A program made the translations under genes and the position numbers. A stretch of DNA of 64,000 bases from Pseudomonadota bacterium. Lineage in GTDB: Bacteria > Pseudomonadota > Gammaproteobacteria > Burkholderiales > Burkholderiaceae_C. Positions within the stretch are counted from its first letter, which is position 1; each line of letters opens with the position of its first letter. The DNA lies in NCBI GenBank assembly GCA_020161775.1, contig JAIUOW010000021.1:1-64000 (forward strand), read 5' to 3'. This document shows, piece after piece, positions 15,966-25,697 of this stretch. The notes under the pieces were generated by a model, which saw nothing but the letters and a program-made list of their open reading frames with translations, did no database searches and was not told the origin of the DNA.

Positions 15966-18900
15966 TCATTTGGCGCTCACCTGTGCTGCTGCGGGCTCGG
16001 CCTGCATCTTGGGCTGGCCCAGCGACCGCAGCACGTCGCGCACCATCTGGGCCCGGTCCTTGGGCTCCTTCAGCTCGCGTTCAATGCGCAGCTTTTCATT
16101 CCCGGCCAGGCGGATGTGGCGGTTTTTCTGGACCAGCTCGATGATGCGCATCGGGTCCACTGGCGGGTTGGGCTTGAAGGTGATGTTGATGACGCTTGGT
16201 GCCGCGTCCACCTTCACCACGCCATAAGGCCGCGCAATCACGCGCAGGCGGTGCACGTCGATCAGCGTCTGCGCCTGCGGCGGCAGCTTGCCAAAGCGGT
16301 CCACGATTTCTTCCAGCAGGGTGTCGATCTGGTCGGTGTTCTTGGCCGTGGCGAGCTTCTTGTAAAAGCTCAGGCGCAGGTGCACGTCGCCGCAGTAGTC
16401 GTCGGGCAGCAGGGCGGGCGCATGCAGGTTGATGTCGGTCGTGACCGACAGCGGGCTCAGCAGGTCGGGCTCCTTGCCTTCCTTCAGGCTGCGCACGGCC
16501 TCGGACAGCATCTCGTTGTACAGCTGGAAGCCGATTTCCAGCATGTTGCCGCTCTGGTTTTCACCCAGCACCTCGCCGGCGCCGCGGATTTCCAGGTCAT
16601 GCATGGCCAGGTAAAAGCCGCTGCCCAGTTCCTCCATCTGCTGGATCGCGTCCAGCCGCTGTGCGGCCTGCTTGGTCAGGCCTTCAGTGTCCGGGACCAT
16701 CAGGTAGGCATAGGCCTGGTGGTGGCTGCGGCCCACACGCCCGCGTAGCTGGTGCAGCTGCGCCAGGCCGAACTTGTCGGCGCGGCTGATGACGATGGTG
16801 TTGGCCGTGGGCACGTCAATGCCGGTCTCGATGATGGTGGAGCACAGCAGCAGGTTGTAGCGCTGGGCCACGAAGTCGCGCATCACGCGCTCCAGCTCGC
16901 GCTCGGGCATCTGGCCGTGGGCCACGGCGATGCGCGCCTCGGGCAATATTTCTTCGAGCTTGGCGCGCCGGTTCTCGATGGTCTCCACCTCGTTGTGCAG
17001 GAAGTACACCTGCCCGCCGCGCTTGAGCTCGCGCAGCACCGCTTCGCGGATCACGCCGTTGCCCTCGTTGCGCACAAAGGTCTTGATGGCCAGGCGCCGC
17101 TGCGGCGCGGTGGCGATCACGGACAGGTCGCGCAGGCCCTCCAGCGCCATGCCCAGCGTGCGCGGGATCGGCGTGGCCGTGAGCGTCAGCACGTCCACCT
17201 CGGCGCGCAGGGCTTTCATGGCCTCCTTGTGGCGCACGCCAAAGCGGTGTTCCTCGTCAATGATCAGCAGGCCCAGGTTCTTGAACCTGGTCGATTCGCT
17301 GAGCAGCTTGTGCGTGCCCACGACGATGTCCACGCTGCCGTCGGCAATGCCCTTGATGGACGCGGTGATTTCCTTGCCCGAGCGAAAGCGCGAGACCTCG
17401 GCCACTTTCACCGGCCATTTGGAAAAGCGGTCCACCAGCGTCTGGTAGTGCTGCTCGGCCAGCAGCGTGGTCGGCGCGAGGAACGCCACCTGCTTGCCGC
17501 CGGTGACGGCGATGAACGCCGCGCGCAGGGCTACTTCGGTCTTGCCAAAGCCCACGTCGCCGCAGACCAGGCGGTCCATGGGCTGGGGGCTGATCATGTC
17601 CTGGATCACCGCGTGGATCGCGGCGCGCTGGTCGGCGGTTTCCTCAAAGCCGAAGTCGGTGGCGAAGGTTTCGTAGTCGTGCGGGCTGTAGCGGAAGGCG
17701 TGGCCTTCGCGGGCGGCGCGGCGGGCATAGATGTTCAGCAGCTCGGCCGCGCTGTCGCGCACCTGCTCGGCGGCCTTGCGTTTGGCCTTGTCCCACTGGC
17801 CGCTGCCCAGCTTGTGCAGGGGCGCCTCGTCGGCGCTGACGCCGGTGTAGCGGCTGATCAGGTGCAGCTGGCTGACGGGCACATAGAGCGTGGCCTTGTC
17901 GGCGTATTCCAGGTGCAGGAACTCGGAGCTTCCCTGTCCCAGGTCCATGTTGACCAGGCCCTTGTAGCGCCCAATGCCGTGCGCGTTGTGCACCACCGGG
18001 TCGCCCACGTTCAGCTCGCTCAGGTCCTTGATCAGCGCTTCCACATCGCTGACCTGCTCCTGCTTCTTGCGCCGGCGGGTGGTGGGGCCAGCGGCAAAGA
18101 GCTCGGTTTCGGTCACGAAATCGATGCCTGGCTCCATCCAGCTGAAGCCGGCGGCCAGCGCCGCGGTGGCAATACCCAGCTTTTCGTCGCTGGCCTGGAA
18201 CTCGGCCAGCGAATCAAAGGCCGGCGGCGACAGCTGGCTGGCCCGTACAAAATCAAGCAGGCTTTCGCGCCGGCCATCGCTTTCGGCCAGCAGCAGCACG
18301 CGGTGCTGCGTGTTGCGCACATGGGCCTTCAGGCGGGCCAGCGGATCGTCCGCGCCACGCACCACGGACAACTCGCCCAGCTTCTGGAAGTGCGCGTTGT
18401 CGGCCACGTCCTCGATGGCCGGGCGCAGGGCCAACTGGGCATGCGCATTGGCCCGCGCGTAAAACTGCTCGGTGCCCAGGAACAGCGCCTCGGGCGGCAG
18501 CACGGGCCGGTCCGGGTCGCCCTGCACCAGCCGGTAACGGTCTTTCGTGTCTTGCCAGAAGCGCTGGAAGGCAGGCTCCAGGTCGCCATGCAGCACCACG
18601 GTGGCGTCTGCGCCCAGGTAGTCAAACACCGTGGCGGTGTCATCAAAGAACAGCGGCAGGTAGTACTCGATGCCGGCGGTCGCCACGCCGTTGCCCATGT
18701 CCTTGTAAATGCGGCTGCGCGTGGGGTCACCGTCCAGCAGCTCACGCCAGCGGCTGCGGAATTTGGCGCGCGCCGCATCGTCCATCGGGAATTCGCGGCC
18801 CGGTAGCAGGCGCACCTCGGGCACCGGGTACAGGCTGCGCTGGCTGTCAGGGTCAAAGGTGCGGATGCTGTCGATCTCGTCGTCGAACAGGTCCACGCGG

Positions 18901-19448
18901 TACGGCACGGGCGAGCCCATGGGGAACAGGTCGATCAGGCCGCCGCGCACCGCGTATTCGCCGGGGCTGACCACCTGGGTCACATGGCTGTAGCCGGCCA
19001 GCGTGAGCTGGCCCTTGAGCTTGGCCTCGTCCAGCTTCTGCTTGACCTTGAAATGGAAGGTGTAGCCCGCCAGGAAAGACGGCGGCGCCACCCGGTACAG
19101 CGCCGTGGTGGCGGGCACCAGCACCACGTCCGCGCCCGTTTCCCTGTCTTTCTGGCTGATGCGCCACAGCGTGGCCAGCCGCTCGCTGATCAGGTCCTGG
19201 TGCGGCGAAAAGCTGTCGTAGGGCAGGGTTTCCCAGTCCGGGAACAAGGCGGTGCGGATGCCGGGCGCAAAAAAGGCCAGTTCCTCCATCAGCCGCTGGG
19301 CATCTGCCGCGTCGGACGTGATGATGGCTACCGGCTTGCCGGCCACTTTTTCGCGTTGGGCCAGCCCGGCCAGCAACAAGGCGTCGGCCGATCCGGCGGG
19401 GCGGGGCAGGGTGAAGCGCCTGCCGGGAACGAGTTTGGGTAAGTCCAT
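15966..19448 (-). CDS. mfd: Transcription-repair coupling factor
   Basis: Removes RNA polymerase stalled at DNA lesions and recruits UvrA. The 1160-aa product has the UvrB-homology N-terminus (about 20-320), the RNA polymerase interacting domain near 480-560 (GDPVVHNAHGIGRYKG), superfamily 2 translocase motifs GDVGFGKTEVALRA (Walker A) and LLIIDEEHRFGV, and the C-terminal TRCF domain. ATG at 19448 is preferred; a GTG six codons upstream would lie inside a strong hairpin at 19463-19492. Divergent from ispD. Confidence 0.97.
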   Translation of the reverse strand: MDLPKLVPGRRFTLPRPAGSADALLLAGLAQREKVAGKPVAIITSDAADAQRLMEELAFFAPGIRTALFPDWETLPYDSFSPHQDLISERLATLWRISQKDRETGADVVLVPATTALYRVAPPSFLAGYTFHFKVKQKLDEAKLKGQLTLAGYSHVTQVVSPGEYAVRGGLIDLFPMGSPVPYRVDLFDDEIDSIRTFDPDSQRSLYPVPEVRLLPGREFPMDDAARAKFRSRWRELLDGDPTRSRIYKDMGNGVATAGIEYYLPLFFDDTATVFDYLGADATVVLHGDLEPAFQRFWQDTKDRYRLVQGDPDRPVLPPEALFLGTEQFYARANAHAQLALRPAIEDVADNAHFQKLGELSVVRGADDPLARLKAHVRNTQHRVLLLAESDGRRESLLDFVRASQLSPPAFDSLAEFQASDEKLGIATAALAAGFSWMEPGIDFVTETELFAAGPTTRRRKKQEQVSDVEALIKDLSELNVGDPVVHNAHGIGRYKGLVNMDLGQGSSEFLHLEYADKATLYVPVSQLHLISRYTGVSADEAPLHKLGSGQWDKAKRKAAEQVRDSAAELLNIYARRAAREGHAFRYSPHDYETFATDFGFEETADQRAAIHAVIQDMISPQPMDRLVCGDVGFGKTEVALRAAFIAVTGGKQVAFLAPTTLLAEQHYQTLVDRFSKWPVKVAEVSRFRSGKEITASIKGIADGSVDIVVGTHKLLSESTRFKNLGLLIIDEEHRFGVRHKEAMKALRAEVDVLTLTATPIPRTLGMALEGLRDLSVIATAPQRRLAIKTFVRNEGNGVIREAVLRELKRGGQVYFLHNEVETIENRRAKLEEILPEARIAVAHGQMPERELERVMRDFVAQRYNLLLCSTIIETGIDVPTANTIVISRADKFGLAQLHQLRGRVGRSHHQAYAYLMVPDTEGLTKQAAQRLDAIQQMEELGSGFYLAMHDLEIRGAGEVLGENQSGNMLEIGFQLYNEMLSEAVRSLKEGKEPDLLSPLSVTTDINLHAPALLPDDYCGDVHLRLSFYKKLATAKNTDQIDTLLEEIVDRFGKLPPQAQTLIDVHRLRVIARPYGVVKVDAAPSVINITFKPNPPVDPMRIIELVQKNRHIRLAGNEKLRIERELKEPKDRAQMVRDVLRSLGQPKMQAEPAAAQVSAK

Positions 19449-19462
19449 GGAAAGAATGGCAA

Positions 19463-19492
19463 ACACCCCTCGGCTGAAAAGGCGAGGGGTGT
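19463..19492 (-). promoter_or_regulatory. Hairpin in the mfd leader
   Basis: A perfect 10-bp inverted repeat, ACACCCCTCG (19463-19472) and CGAGGGGTGT (19483-19492), with a 10-base loop, just upstream of mfd in the divergent mfd/ispD gap. On the mfd strand the 3' arm is followed by only a short T run (GTGTTT), so it is a weak terminator at best. It may instead act as an mRNA leader structure. Confidence 0.5.
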
Positions 19493-19524
19493 GCAGGCCC
19501 CGATTCTAGAATGCAGGACTGCCC

Positions 19525-20229
19525 ATGACTGTCAGCACACCGCATTCCCCCCACGCCCGCTTTTTCGCCCTGGTGCCCTGTGCCGGCTCGGGCAGCCGCG
19601 CGGGCACCGCCATTCCCAAGCAATACCAGCCGGTGGCCGGGTTGCCCATGGTGCGGCACACCCTGGCGGCGTTTGCCGCGGTGCCGCGCATCGCGCGCTG
19701 CCTGGTGGTGGTGGCGCCAGGCGACGATTTCCTGCAGCCGCTTGAGCCTCCCTTTGCCCTGGCGGCCTGCGGTGGCGCCACGCGCGCGGCCAGCGTGCGC
19801 AACGGCCTGCAGGCCTTGCTGGCGCTGGGTGCCGCGCCTGGCGACTGGGTGCTGGTGCACGACGCCGCGCGTTGCCTGATCACCCCGGCGCTCATCAATT
19901 CCCTGATTGATGCCTGTGCGCAGGACGCCGTGGGCGGGCTGCTGGCCCACCGCCTGGCCGACACGCTCAAAAGCGAAGTGGATGGCCGTGTCGGCGCCAC
20001 GGTAGACCGCAGCGGCAAGTGGCTGGCGCAGACGCCGCAGATGTTTCGCATCGGCATGCTGCAGGATGCGCTGGCACAGGCGGGCGATGCCGTCACCGAT
20101 GAAGCCGGCGCCATGGAGGCGCTGGGCCACCGGCCGCTGCTGGTGGCTGGCAGCGCGCAGAACTTCAAGGTCACCTACCCCGATGATTTCGCACTGGCCG
20201 AGGCCGTGCTCAGGAGCGCTACCCGATGA
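19525..20229 (+). CDS. ispD: 2-C-methyl-D-erythritol 4-phosphate cytidylyltransferase
   Basis: Third step of the MEP isoprenoid pathway: couples MEP to CTP. The 234-aa product has the nucleotide-binding N-terminus [20 protein letters not shown] near 15-34, the VHDAARCLI block near 112-120, and [11 protein letters not shown] near 172-182, with [11 protein letters not shown] for MEP binding. ATG at 19525 opens the ispD-ispF operon. The stop overlaps the ispF ATG by four bases. Confidence 0.97.
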   Translation: MTVSTPHSPHARFFALVPCAGSGSRAGTAIPKQYQPVAGLPMVRHTLAAFAAVPRIARCLVVVAPGDDFLQPLEPPFALAACGGATRAASVRNGLQALLALGAAPGDWVLVHDAARCLITPALINSLIDACAQDAVGGLLAHRLADTLKSEVDGRVGATVDRSGKWLAQTPQMFRIGMLQDALAQAGDAVTDEAGAMEALGHRPLLVAGSAQNFKVTYPDDFALAEAVLRSATR

Positions 20230-20702
20230 ACATCCGTGTGGGAGAGGGCTGGGACGTGCACGCGCTGGTGCCGGGGCGCAAGCTCGTCATTGGCGGCGTG
20301 CACATTCCGCATGAACTGGGCCTGCTGGGCCATTCCGACGCCGACGTGCTGCTGCACGCCATCACCGACGCGCTGCTGGGCGCGGCGGGCCTGGGCGACA
20401 TCGGCACGCATTTTCCGGATACAGACGAGCGTTTCAGCGGGGCGGACTCTGCCGTGCTGCTGGCCGAGGCCGCGCGCCGCGTGCGTGAAGCCGGCTGGCA
20501 GGTGGGCAACGTGGACTGCACCGTCATCGCGCAGGCGCCGCGTCTTGCACCGCACAGGGCGGCCATGCGCGCATCGGTCGCCTCGGCACTCGGCATTGGC
20601 GACGAGCAGGTGAATGTGAAGGCCAAGACAGCGGAGAAGCTGGGCCCGGTGGGGCAGGGGCTGAGCATCGAGGCGCGGGCGGTGGTGCTGCTCACGCGCT
20701 GA
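20226..20702 (+). CDS. ispF: 2-C-methyl-D-erythritol 2,4-cyclodiphosphate synthase
   Basis: Fifth step of the MEP pathway. The 158-aa trimeric enzyme has the zinc-site signature [20 protein letters not shown] near 6-25 (Asp and His ligands), the [18 protein letters not shown] block near 38-55, and the C-terminal [12 protein letters not shown]. Usual family length. ATG overlaps the ispD stop (ATGA), so translation is coupled. Confidence 0.97.
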   Translation: MNIRVGEGWDVHALVPGRKLVIGGVHIPHELGLLGHSDADVLLHAITDALLGAAGLGDIGTHFPDTDERFSGADSAVLLAEAARRVREAGWQVGNVDCTVIAQAPRLAPHRAAMRASVASALGIGDEQVNVKAKTAEKLGPVGQGLSIEARAVVLLTR

Positions 20703-20711
20703 CGCGGCAGC

Positions 20712-22121
20712 CTATTCGGGCTTGGGTTTTTGCAGCTTGATGTGCGCCGCCAGGCCACCCGAGGTGGTGTTGGCCAGCGCAAAAATCCCGCCCATGCGCT
20801 GCACGGTCTTGTCCACGATGGCCAGGCCCAGGCCGGCGCCCGTGGCCGCCGTGCGGGCAGCGTCACCGCGGAAGAACGGCTTGACCAGGTTGGGCAATGT
20901 CTCGGCCGACACGCCCATGCCGTGGTCGCGCACCTTCAACAGCACCCATTCACCGCGCGCCTTGGCGGCGATGTCCACCACGGCAATGCCGGTCTCGGGC
21001 GTCTTGCCATAGCGGCGGGCGTTCTCCAGCAGGTTGGACAGCACGCGGGCCAGCTCCACCTCGTCCGCCAGCACATACAGCCCCTTGGACACGTCCAGGT
21101 TGATGCGCATGTCGCCCTGGTCCTGCACCGCGTACAGGCAGGCCTCGATCACGTCGTTGAGCAGCACCGGCTTGAGCTCGGCATGGTCGGGCCGTGCGTA
21201 GTCCAGGAACTTGTCGATGATGGCGTCCAGCTGGTCGATGTCGGCCGCCATGTGGTCGCGCGCATCCTGGTCAGACACGCTCATTTCGGTTTCCAGCCGC
21301 AGGCGGGCCAGCGGCGTGCGCAGGTCGTGCGAAATGCCGGCCAGCATGACGGCGCGGTCCTGCTCGATCTTGGCCAACTGCTGCGCCATGCGGTTGAAGC
21401 CGATGTTGACCTCGCGGATCTCGCTGGTCACGGCCTTCTCGTCCAGCCGGCTGGCGTCAAAGTCGCCGTCGCGCACGCGGCTGGCGGCGAACGACAGCTG
21501 CTTGAGCGGCCGGTTGATCAGCCGCGCGATCACGGCCGAGCCGGCCAGCGACAGCGCGGCGGCGATCACCAGCCAGATCAGCCAGGTCTTGCCGCCCACC
21601 GGGGTGAAGCGGTTGCGGTCCATGAGCAGCCAGTAGGAATCGCCCTCGATCTTGAATCCCACCCAAAGCCCGGGTTCGTTGTTGACGATGCTGGCGACGA
21701 TCGTGCCCTTGCCAAGGCGGGTGGCCAGTTCCTCGATCACGCGTTCGTCCAGCGTTTCAGCGTCAAACAGTTCGAACTTGTCGCCTGGCTCACGCGGCAG
21801 GATGCGCACGCCTTCCTGGTCGGCCAGCGTCTTGATGAGTGAAACCCGCGCAATGGCGTCGGAATGGATGAGCGCGGCCCGGCTCAGGTTGACCAGCGAG
21901 GCGATCTGTTGCGCCGTCTGCACCGCACGGGGCTCGAACTCCAGCGCGCGAAAGGTCTGCAACCAGGCCACGATACTGCCGATCAGCAGCAAGGCGAGCA
22001 GGAAGAAGGTGCGCCAGAAAAGGCTTAACCCCACCCGTGGCCGCATTTCAAGCGGTGCGGGTGCTGTTTCAAGCGGGGCGGGCCCCGTGGCGTCGATGCT
22101 GGTGGTGACTGCGCGGATCAA
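20712..22121 (-). CDS. envZ: Sensor histidine kinase, EnvZ/OmpR-partner type
   Basis: A 469-aa membrane kinase with two helices (about 32-55 and 179-200) flanking a periplasmic sensor region, then HAMP (about 200-252), HisKA with His265 in AGISHDLRTPLARLR, and the ATPase domain with NLLENARRYG, DHGMGV and GAGLGLAIV. The layout and adjacent OmpR-type regulator indicate an EnvZ-like osmotic or envelope sensor, though the actual signal is not readable. It lies 62 bases downstream of the regulator gene. The name is by similarity of type. Confidence 0.88.
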   Translation of the reverse strand: MIRAVTTSIDATGPAPLETAPAPLEMRPRVGLSLFWRTFFLLALLLIGSIVAWLQTFRALEFEPRAVQTAQQIASLVNLSRAALIHSDAIARVSLIKTLADQEGVRILPREPGDKFELFDAETLDERVIEELATRLGKGTIVASIVNNEPGLWVGFKIEGDSYWLLMDRNRFTPVGGKTWLIWLVIAAALSLAGSAVIARLINRPLKQLSFAASRVRDGDFDASRLDEKAVTSEIREVNIGFNRMAQQLAKIEQDRAVMLAGISHDLRTPLARLRLETEMSVSDQDARDHMAADIDQLDAIIDKFLDYARPDHAELKPVLLNDVIEACLYAVQDQGDMRINLDVSKGLYVLADEVELARVLSNLLENARRYGKTPETGIAVVDIAAKARGEWVLLKVRDHGMGVSAETLPNLVKPFFRGDAARTAATGAGLGLAIVDKTVQRMGGIFALANTTSGGLAAHIKLQKPKPE

Positions 22122-22183
22122 GTGTCTTTACCCCGGCTGTGATTGTGCGTTGCGCGCCGGGGCAAGGCAATGGCGAAAGACGG

Positions 22184-22915
22184 TTAACCCGCGCCATCGG
22201 GCACGAAGACGTAGCCCACTCCCCAGACGGTTTGAATATAGCGCGGCGCCGCGGCGTCCACCTCCACCAGCTTGCGCAGGCGCGACACCTGCACGTCCAG
22301 GCTGCGGTCAAACGGCTCGAACTCGCGTCCGCGGGCCAGTTGGGCCAGCTTTTCACGCGACAGGGGCTGGCGCGGGTGGCGCACCAGGGCCTTGAGCATG
22401 GCGAATTCGCCGGTGGTCAGCGGCAGCTCTTCGCCGTTCTTGTGCAGGGTACGGGCGCCCAGGTCAAAGGCAAACGGCCCGAAGGTCACGACCTCGTTGT
22501 CGCTGGACGGCGCGCCCGGCGCCTCCTGCGCGGGGCGACGGCGCAGCACGGCATGCACACGGGCCAGGAGCTCGCGCGGGTTGAAGGGCTTGCCCAGGTA
22601 GTCATCAGCGCCGACTTCCAGGCCCACGATGCGGTCGACGTCCTCGCCCTTGGCGGTCAGCATGATGATGGGGGTGCGGTCATTGGCGGCACGCAGGCGC
22701 CGGCAGATCGACAGGCCGTCCTCGCCGGGCATCATCAGGTCCAGCACGATCAGGTCGGCCGTCTCGCGCAACATCAGGCGGTTCAGTGCCTTGCCGTCCT
22801 CGGCCAGGATGACCTCGAAACCTTCCTGGGTGAGGTAGCGGCGAAGCAGGTCGCGGATGCGGGCATCGTCATCGACCACCATGATCTTGTCGGTACGGGC
22901 GGCTGCTTGGTTCAT
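22184..22915 (-). CDS. ompR: DNA-binding response regulator, OmpR family
   Basis: A 243-aa regulator. The receiver domain (about 10-125) has the acidic pocket VVDDD, the phospho-acceptor Asp59 in LIVLDLMMPG, and Lys in LGKPFNP. After an Ala/Pro linker, the winged-helix DNA-binding domain (about 145-240) contains LTTGEFAMLKALVRHPR and YIQTVWGVGYVF. ATG at 22915 gives the OmpR-like N-terminus; a longer frame upstream is not supported. Candidate self-binding sites lie upstream. Confidence 0.92.
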   Translation of the reverse strand: MNQAAARTDKIMVVDDDARIRDLLRRYLTQEGFEVILAEDGKALNRLMLRETADLIVLDLMMPGEDGLSICRRLRAANDRTPIIMLTAKGEDVDRIVGLEVGADDYLGKPFNPRELLARVHAVLRRRPAQEAPGAPSSDNEVVTFGPFAFDLGARTLHKNGEELPLTTGEFAMLKALVRHPRQPLSREKLAQLARGREFEPFDRSLDVQVSRLRKLVEVDAAAPRYIQTVWGVGYVFVPDGAG

Positions 22916-22930
22916 GTTGCTCCAACGAAA

Positions 22931-23014
22931 TATGTAACAGAGCCGATTCTGAGGGGCTTGGCAGGCGCTGTGCGGGATTTCCCCAGTGTCTTGACAGAGT
23001 GTTACAAATGTTGC
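22931..23014 (-). promoter_or_regulatory. Candidate OmpR-type sites upstream of ompR
   Basis: The ompR/SIMPL intergenic gap (22916-23150) holds two TGTAAC/GTTACA-type sequences: TATGTAACAG at 22931-22940 and GTTACAAATGTTGC at 23001-23014. Both resemble OmpR half-sites, suggesting autoregulation. The match is short and untested. Confidence 0.3.
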
Positions 23015-23150
23015 CCCACGCGGCAAGCACTTCACCCGCGGGAAGTGAACGTGGATGACGCCCGGGCGTTGCATGGGTGTGGGCCTCGTGTCCACCACGG
23101 CGGGCCGGCCCGCCGGTACCATGTCCTTTCATACCCAACGGGAGAAATTT

Positions 23151-23855
23151 TTGAGAGCAACCCAACTGATCGCCGCCTGCGCGCTTGCCGCTGCAACGTC
23201 GGGCCTGTGGGCCCAGTCCACCCCCTGGACGCCGCCGCAGAACGTACTGCAGCTGTCGGCCAGCGGTACCGTTGATGTTCAGCAGGACCTGCTGGTCATG
23301 AGCCTGAACACCGTGCGCGAAGGCCCCGATGCCACCACGGTGCAAAACCAGCTCAAGGTGGTGCTGGACACTGCGCTGGCCGAAGCGCGCAAGACGGCCG
23401 CCCCCGGCCAGATGGACGTCCGGACCGGGAACTTCAGCCTGTATCCGCGTCACGGCCGTGACGGCAAGATCAGCGGCTGGCAGGGCTCGGCCGAGCTGGT
23501 GCTGGAAGGGCGCGATTTCGCGCGCATCACCGCCGCGGCGGGCAAGATCCCCGGAATGACGCTCGGCAATGTGGGTTTTGGCCTGAGCCGCGAGCGCCGT
23601 GCCCTGGTGGAAGCCGACGCGCAAAAGCAGGCCATTGACCGTTTCAAGGCCAAGGCGGGCGAACTGGCCGCGGGCTTTGGCTTTACCGGCTACACCTTGC
23701 GCGAGGTATCGGTCAACGCCAACGACCCCGGCTTCGCGCGCCCGCGCATGCTGGCCATGGAAGCCAAGGCCGCTGCAGCCGACATGCCCGTGCCGGTGGA
23801 GGCGGGCAAGAGCACCGTGATGGTCACGGTGTCGGGGTCGGTGCAGTTGAAGTAA
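23151..23855 (+). CDS. Secreted SIMPL (DUF541) domain protein
   Basis: A 234-aa periplasmic or secreted protein. TTG at 23151 is chosen because a good ribosome site (GGGAG at 23140-23144) precedes it by 6 bases and it gives a signal peptide at once (MRATQLIAACALAAATSGLWAQS). An in-frame ATG 30 bases earlier lacks a ribosome site. The SIMPL domain spans about 35-230, with LQLSASGTVDVQQDLLVM near the start. Function in this family is poorly known; some members bind kinases or bacterial surfaces. Divergent from ompR. Confidence 0.85.
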   Translation: MRATQLIAACALAAATSGLWAQSTPWTPPQNVLQLSASGTVDVQQDLLVMSLNTVREGPDATTVQNQLKVVLDTALAEARKTAAPGQMDVRTGNFSLYPRHGRDGKISGWQGSAELVLEGRDFARITAAAGKIPGMTLGNVGFGLSRERRALVEADAQKQAIDRFKAKAGELAAGFGFTGYTLREVSVNANDPGFARPRMLAMEAKAAAADMPVPVEAGKSTVMVTVSGSVQLK

Positions 23856-23957
23856 CGGTACAAGTGAAGTCTGTCGCGTCAAAGGGGCATGGAGCCCCTT
23901 TGGCACGAGCGGCGCATTCGCTGGTCGATCCCGCTGGCGCGGGACCCTCGCCCTTCG

Positions 23958-24728
23958 CTACTGCGCCGCCCACCCCCCATCCATATTCCAGGCAACGCCG
24001 CGCACGTTGTTGCCGGCGGGCGAGCAGAAGAAAACAGCCAGTTCACCCAGCTCTTCAGGCGTGGTGAATTGCAGCGAAGGTTCTTTTTCGCGCAGCAGCT
24101 CGGTCGTGGCCTGCTCGTTGGTCCAGTTGTTGGCGGCGGCACGGGCATCGACCTGCTTCTGGACCAGCGGCGTTAGTACCCAGCCGGGGCAGATCGCGTT
24201 GCAGGTCACGCCGGTGGTGGCGTTTTCGAGTGCGGTGACCTTGGTCAGCCCCACGATGCCGTGCTTGGCGGCCACGTAGGCTGATTTCTGGGCCGATGCC
24301 ACCAGGCCATGGACCGACGCCACGTTGATCACGCGGCCCCAGTTGGCGGCTTTCATGGCCGGCAGCGCCAGGCGGGTGGCATGGAACGCGCTGGACAGGT
24401 TGATGGCGATGATGGCGTCCCATTTCTCGACAGGGAAGTCTTCCACATTGGCCACGTGCTGGATGCCGGCGTTGTTCACCAGGATGTCCACCCGGCCAAA
24501 CTGCGCGGCGGCGAACTTCATCATGTCTTCGATCTCGGCGGGCTTGCTCATGTCCGCCCCGTGGTAGGTCACCTTGACGCCCAGGGCTGCGACTTCGGCC
24601 TTGGGGCCATCCACGTCGCCAAAACCGTTGAGCACGATGTTGGCACCCTGGCGGGCCAGGGCCTTGGCGATGCCCAGCCCGATGCCGCTGGTGGAGCCGG
24701 TGACGAGGGCGGTTTTTCCTTGAAGCAT
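23958..24728 (-). CDS. bdhA: 3-hydroxybutyrate dehydrogenase
   Basis: Interconverts D-3-hydroxybutyrate and acetoacetate with NAD, the entry of PHB breakdown products into central metabolism. The 256-aa SDR has TGSTSGIG near 10-17, NNAG near 87-90, the catalytic Ser in VASVHGLVAS and YVAAK near 151-155, and the bdhA-type C-terminus GVAWNMDGGW. A GGAGATA ribosome site precedes the ATG at 24728. Other members of the PHB network (phaR) lie about 3.4 kb away. Confidence 0.95.
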   Translation of the reverse strand: MLQGKTALVTGSTSGIGLGIAKALARQGANIVLNGFGDVDGPKAEVAALGVKVTYHGADMSKPAEIEDMMKFAAAQFGRVDILVNNAGIQHVANVEDFPVEKWDAIIAINLSSAFHATRLALPAMKAANWGRVINVASVHGLVASAQKSAYVAAKHGIVGLTKVTALENATTGVTCNAICPGWVLTPLVQKQVDARAAANNWTNEQATTELLREKEPSLQFTTPEELGELAVFFCSPAGNNVRGVAWNMDGGWAAQ

Positions 24729-24776
24729 TTCAGTATCTCCAGATGAATTACAGTGCCTTGAAACGCTGATTGCACC

Positions 24777-25679
24777 ATGACCGAGCCTACGCTGAACTAC
24801 GTATCCTGCCCCGATGCCGCTGGTGGCCACCGCATGGCTTGGTGGGAGTGGGGTGACCCGTCCGCCAGCCACGTGGTGATGTGTGTGCATGGCCTGTCGC
24901 GCCAGGGCCGCGACTTTGATTTGCTGGCGCAAGCCCTGGTGGCCCGCGCCGGCGGCGCGCTGCGCGTGGTGTGCCCGGATGTGGTGGGGCGGGGCCGCAG
25001 CGAATGGCTCAAGGATCCCATGGGTTACCAGCTGCAGAATTACGCGGCCGACATGCTGGCCCTGCTGGCGCAGTTGCAGCGCAATGCGCCCGTCAGCACG
25101 CTGGACTGGGTCGGCACCAGCATGGGTGGGCTGATCGGCATGGCTGTGGGCGGCACGCCAGGCCTGCCGCTGCCCGCGCCGCTGCGCCGTCTGGTTCTCA
25201 ATGATGTGGGGCCCGTCATCCAGTGGCAGGCGTTGCAGCGCATTGGCACCTATTTGGGCCATCCCACGCGGTTTGACACGCTCCAGCAGGCGGCGGATGC
25301 CATGTGGGCGGTCTCCACCAGCTTTGGGCCCCATACCCCGCAGCAGTGGCTGGACCTGTCGCGGCCCATGGTGCGTGCGCTGCCCGATGGCGCGTTGACG
25401 CTGCACTATGACCCCGCCATTGCCGTGCCCTTTCGGACCATCACCCGGGAGGCCGCGGCGCAGGGGGAAGCCACGCTGTGGCAGCTGTATGACAACATCC
25501 AGGCCGCCACTCTGTTGACGCGTGGCGCCCAGTCCGACCTGCTGTCGCGCGAAACGGCCCAGGCCATGACGCAGCGCGGGCCGCGTGCAAGGCTGGTGGA
25601 ATTTGCCGGCGTTGGCCACGCGCCCACGCTGATCGCCCCTGACCAGGTGGAGTGTGTTGCCTCCTTCCTGTTCGACTGA
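24777..25679 (+). CDS. Alpha/beta hydrolase
   Basis: A 300-aa cytosolic hydrolase with the alpha/beta fold: oxyanion block CVHGLSRQGRDFD near 36-48, nucleophile elbow VGTSMGG near 113-119, acid residue in the C-terminal part, and His in FAGVGHAPTL near 278-287. The substrate is not identifiable. Divergent from bdhA and 18 bases upstream of relA, so possibly co-transcribed with it. Confidence 0.9.
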   Translation: MTEPTLNYVSCPDAAGGHRMAWWEWGDPSASHVVMCVHGLSRQGRDFDLLAQALVARAGGALRVVCPDVVGRGRSEWLKDPMGYQLQNYAADMLALLAQLQRNAPVSTLDWVGTSMGGLIGMAVGGTPGLPLPAPLRRLVLNDVGPVIQWQALQRIGTYLGHPTRFDTLQQAADAMWAVSTSFGPHTPQQWLDLSRPMVRALPDGALTLHYDPAIAVPFRTITREAAAQGEATLWQLYDNIQAATLLTRGAQSDLLSRETAQAMTQRGPRARLVEFAGVGHAPTLIAPDQVECVASFLFD

Positions 25680-25697
25680 CATGGAACTGTCTGCCGG

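Noticed and set aside
23121-23150. ATG 23121 as start of the SIMPL protein
   Set aside because: No ribosome site, and it would put ten polar residues before the signal peptide; TTG 23151 has a well-placed GGGAG.
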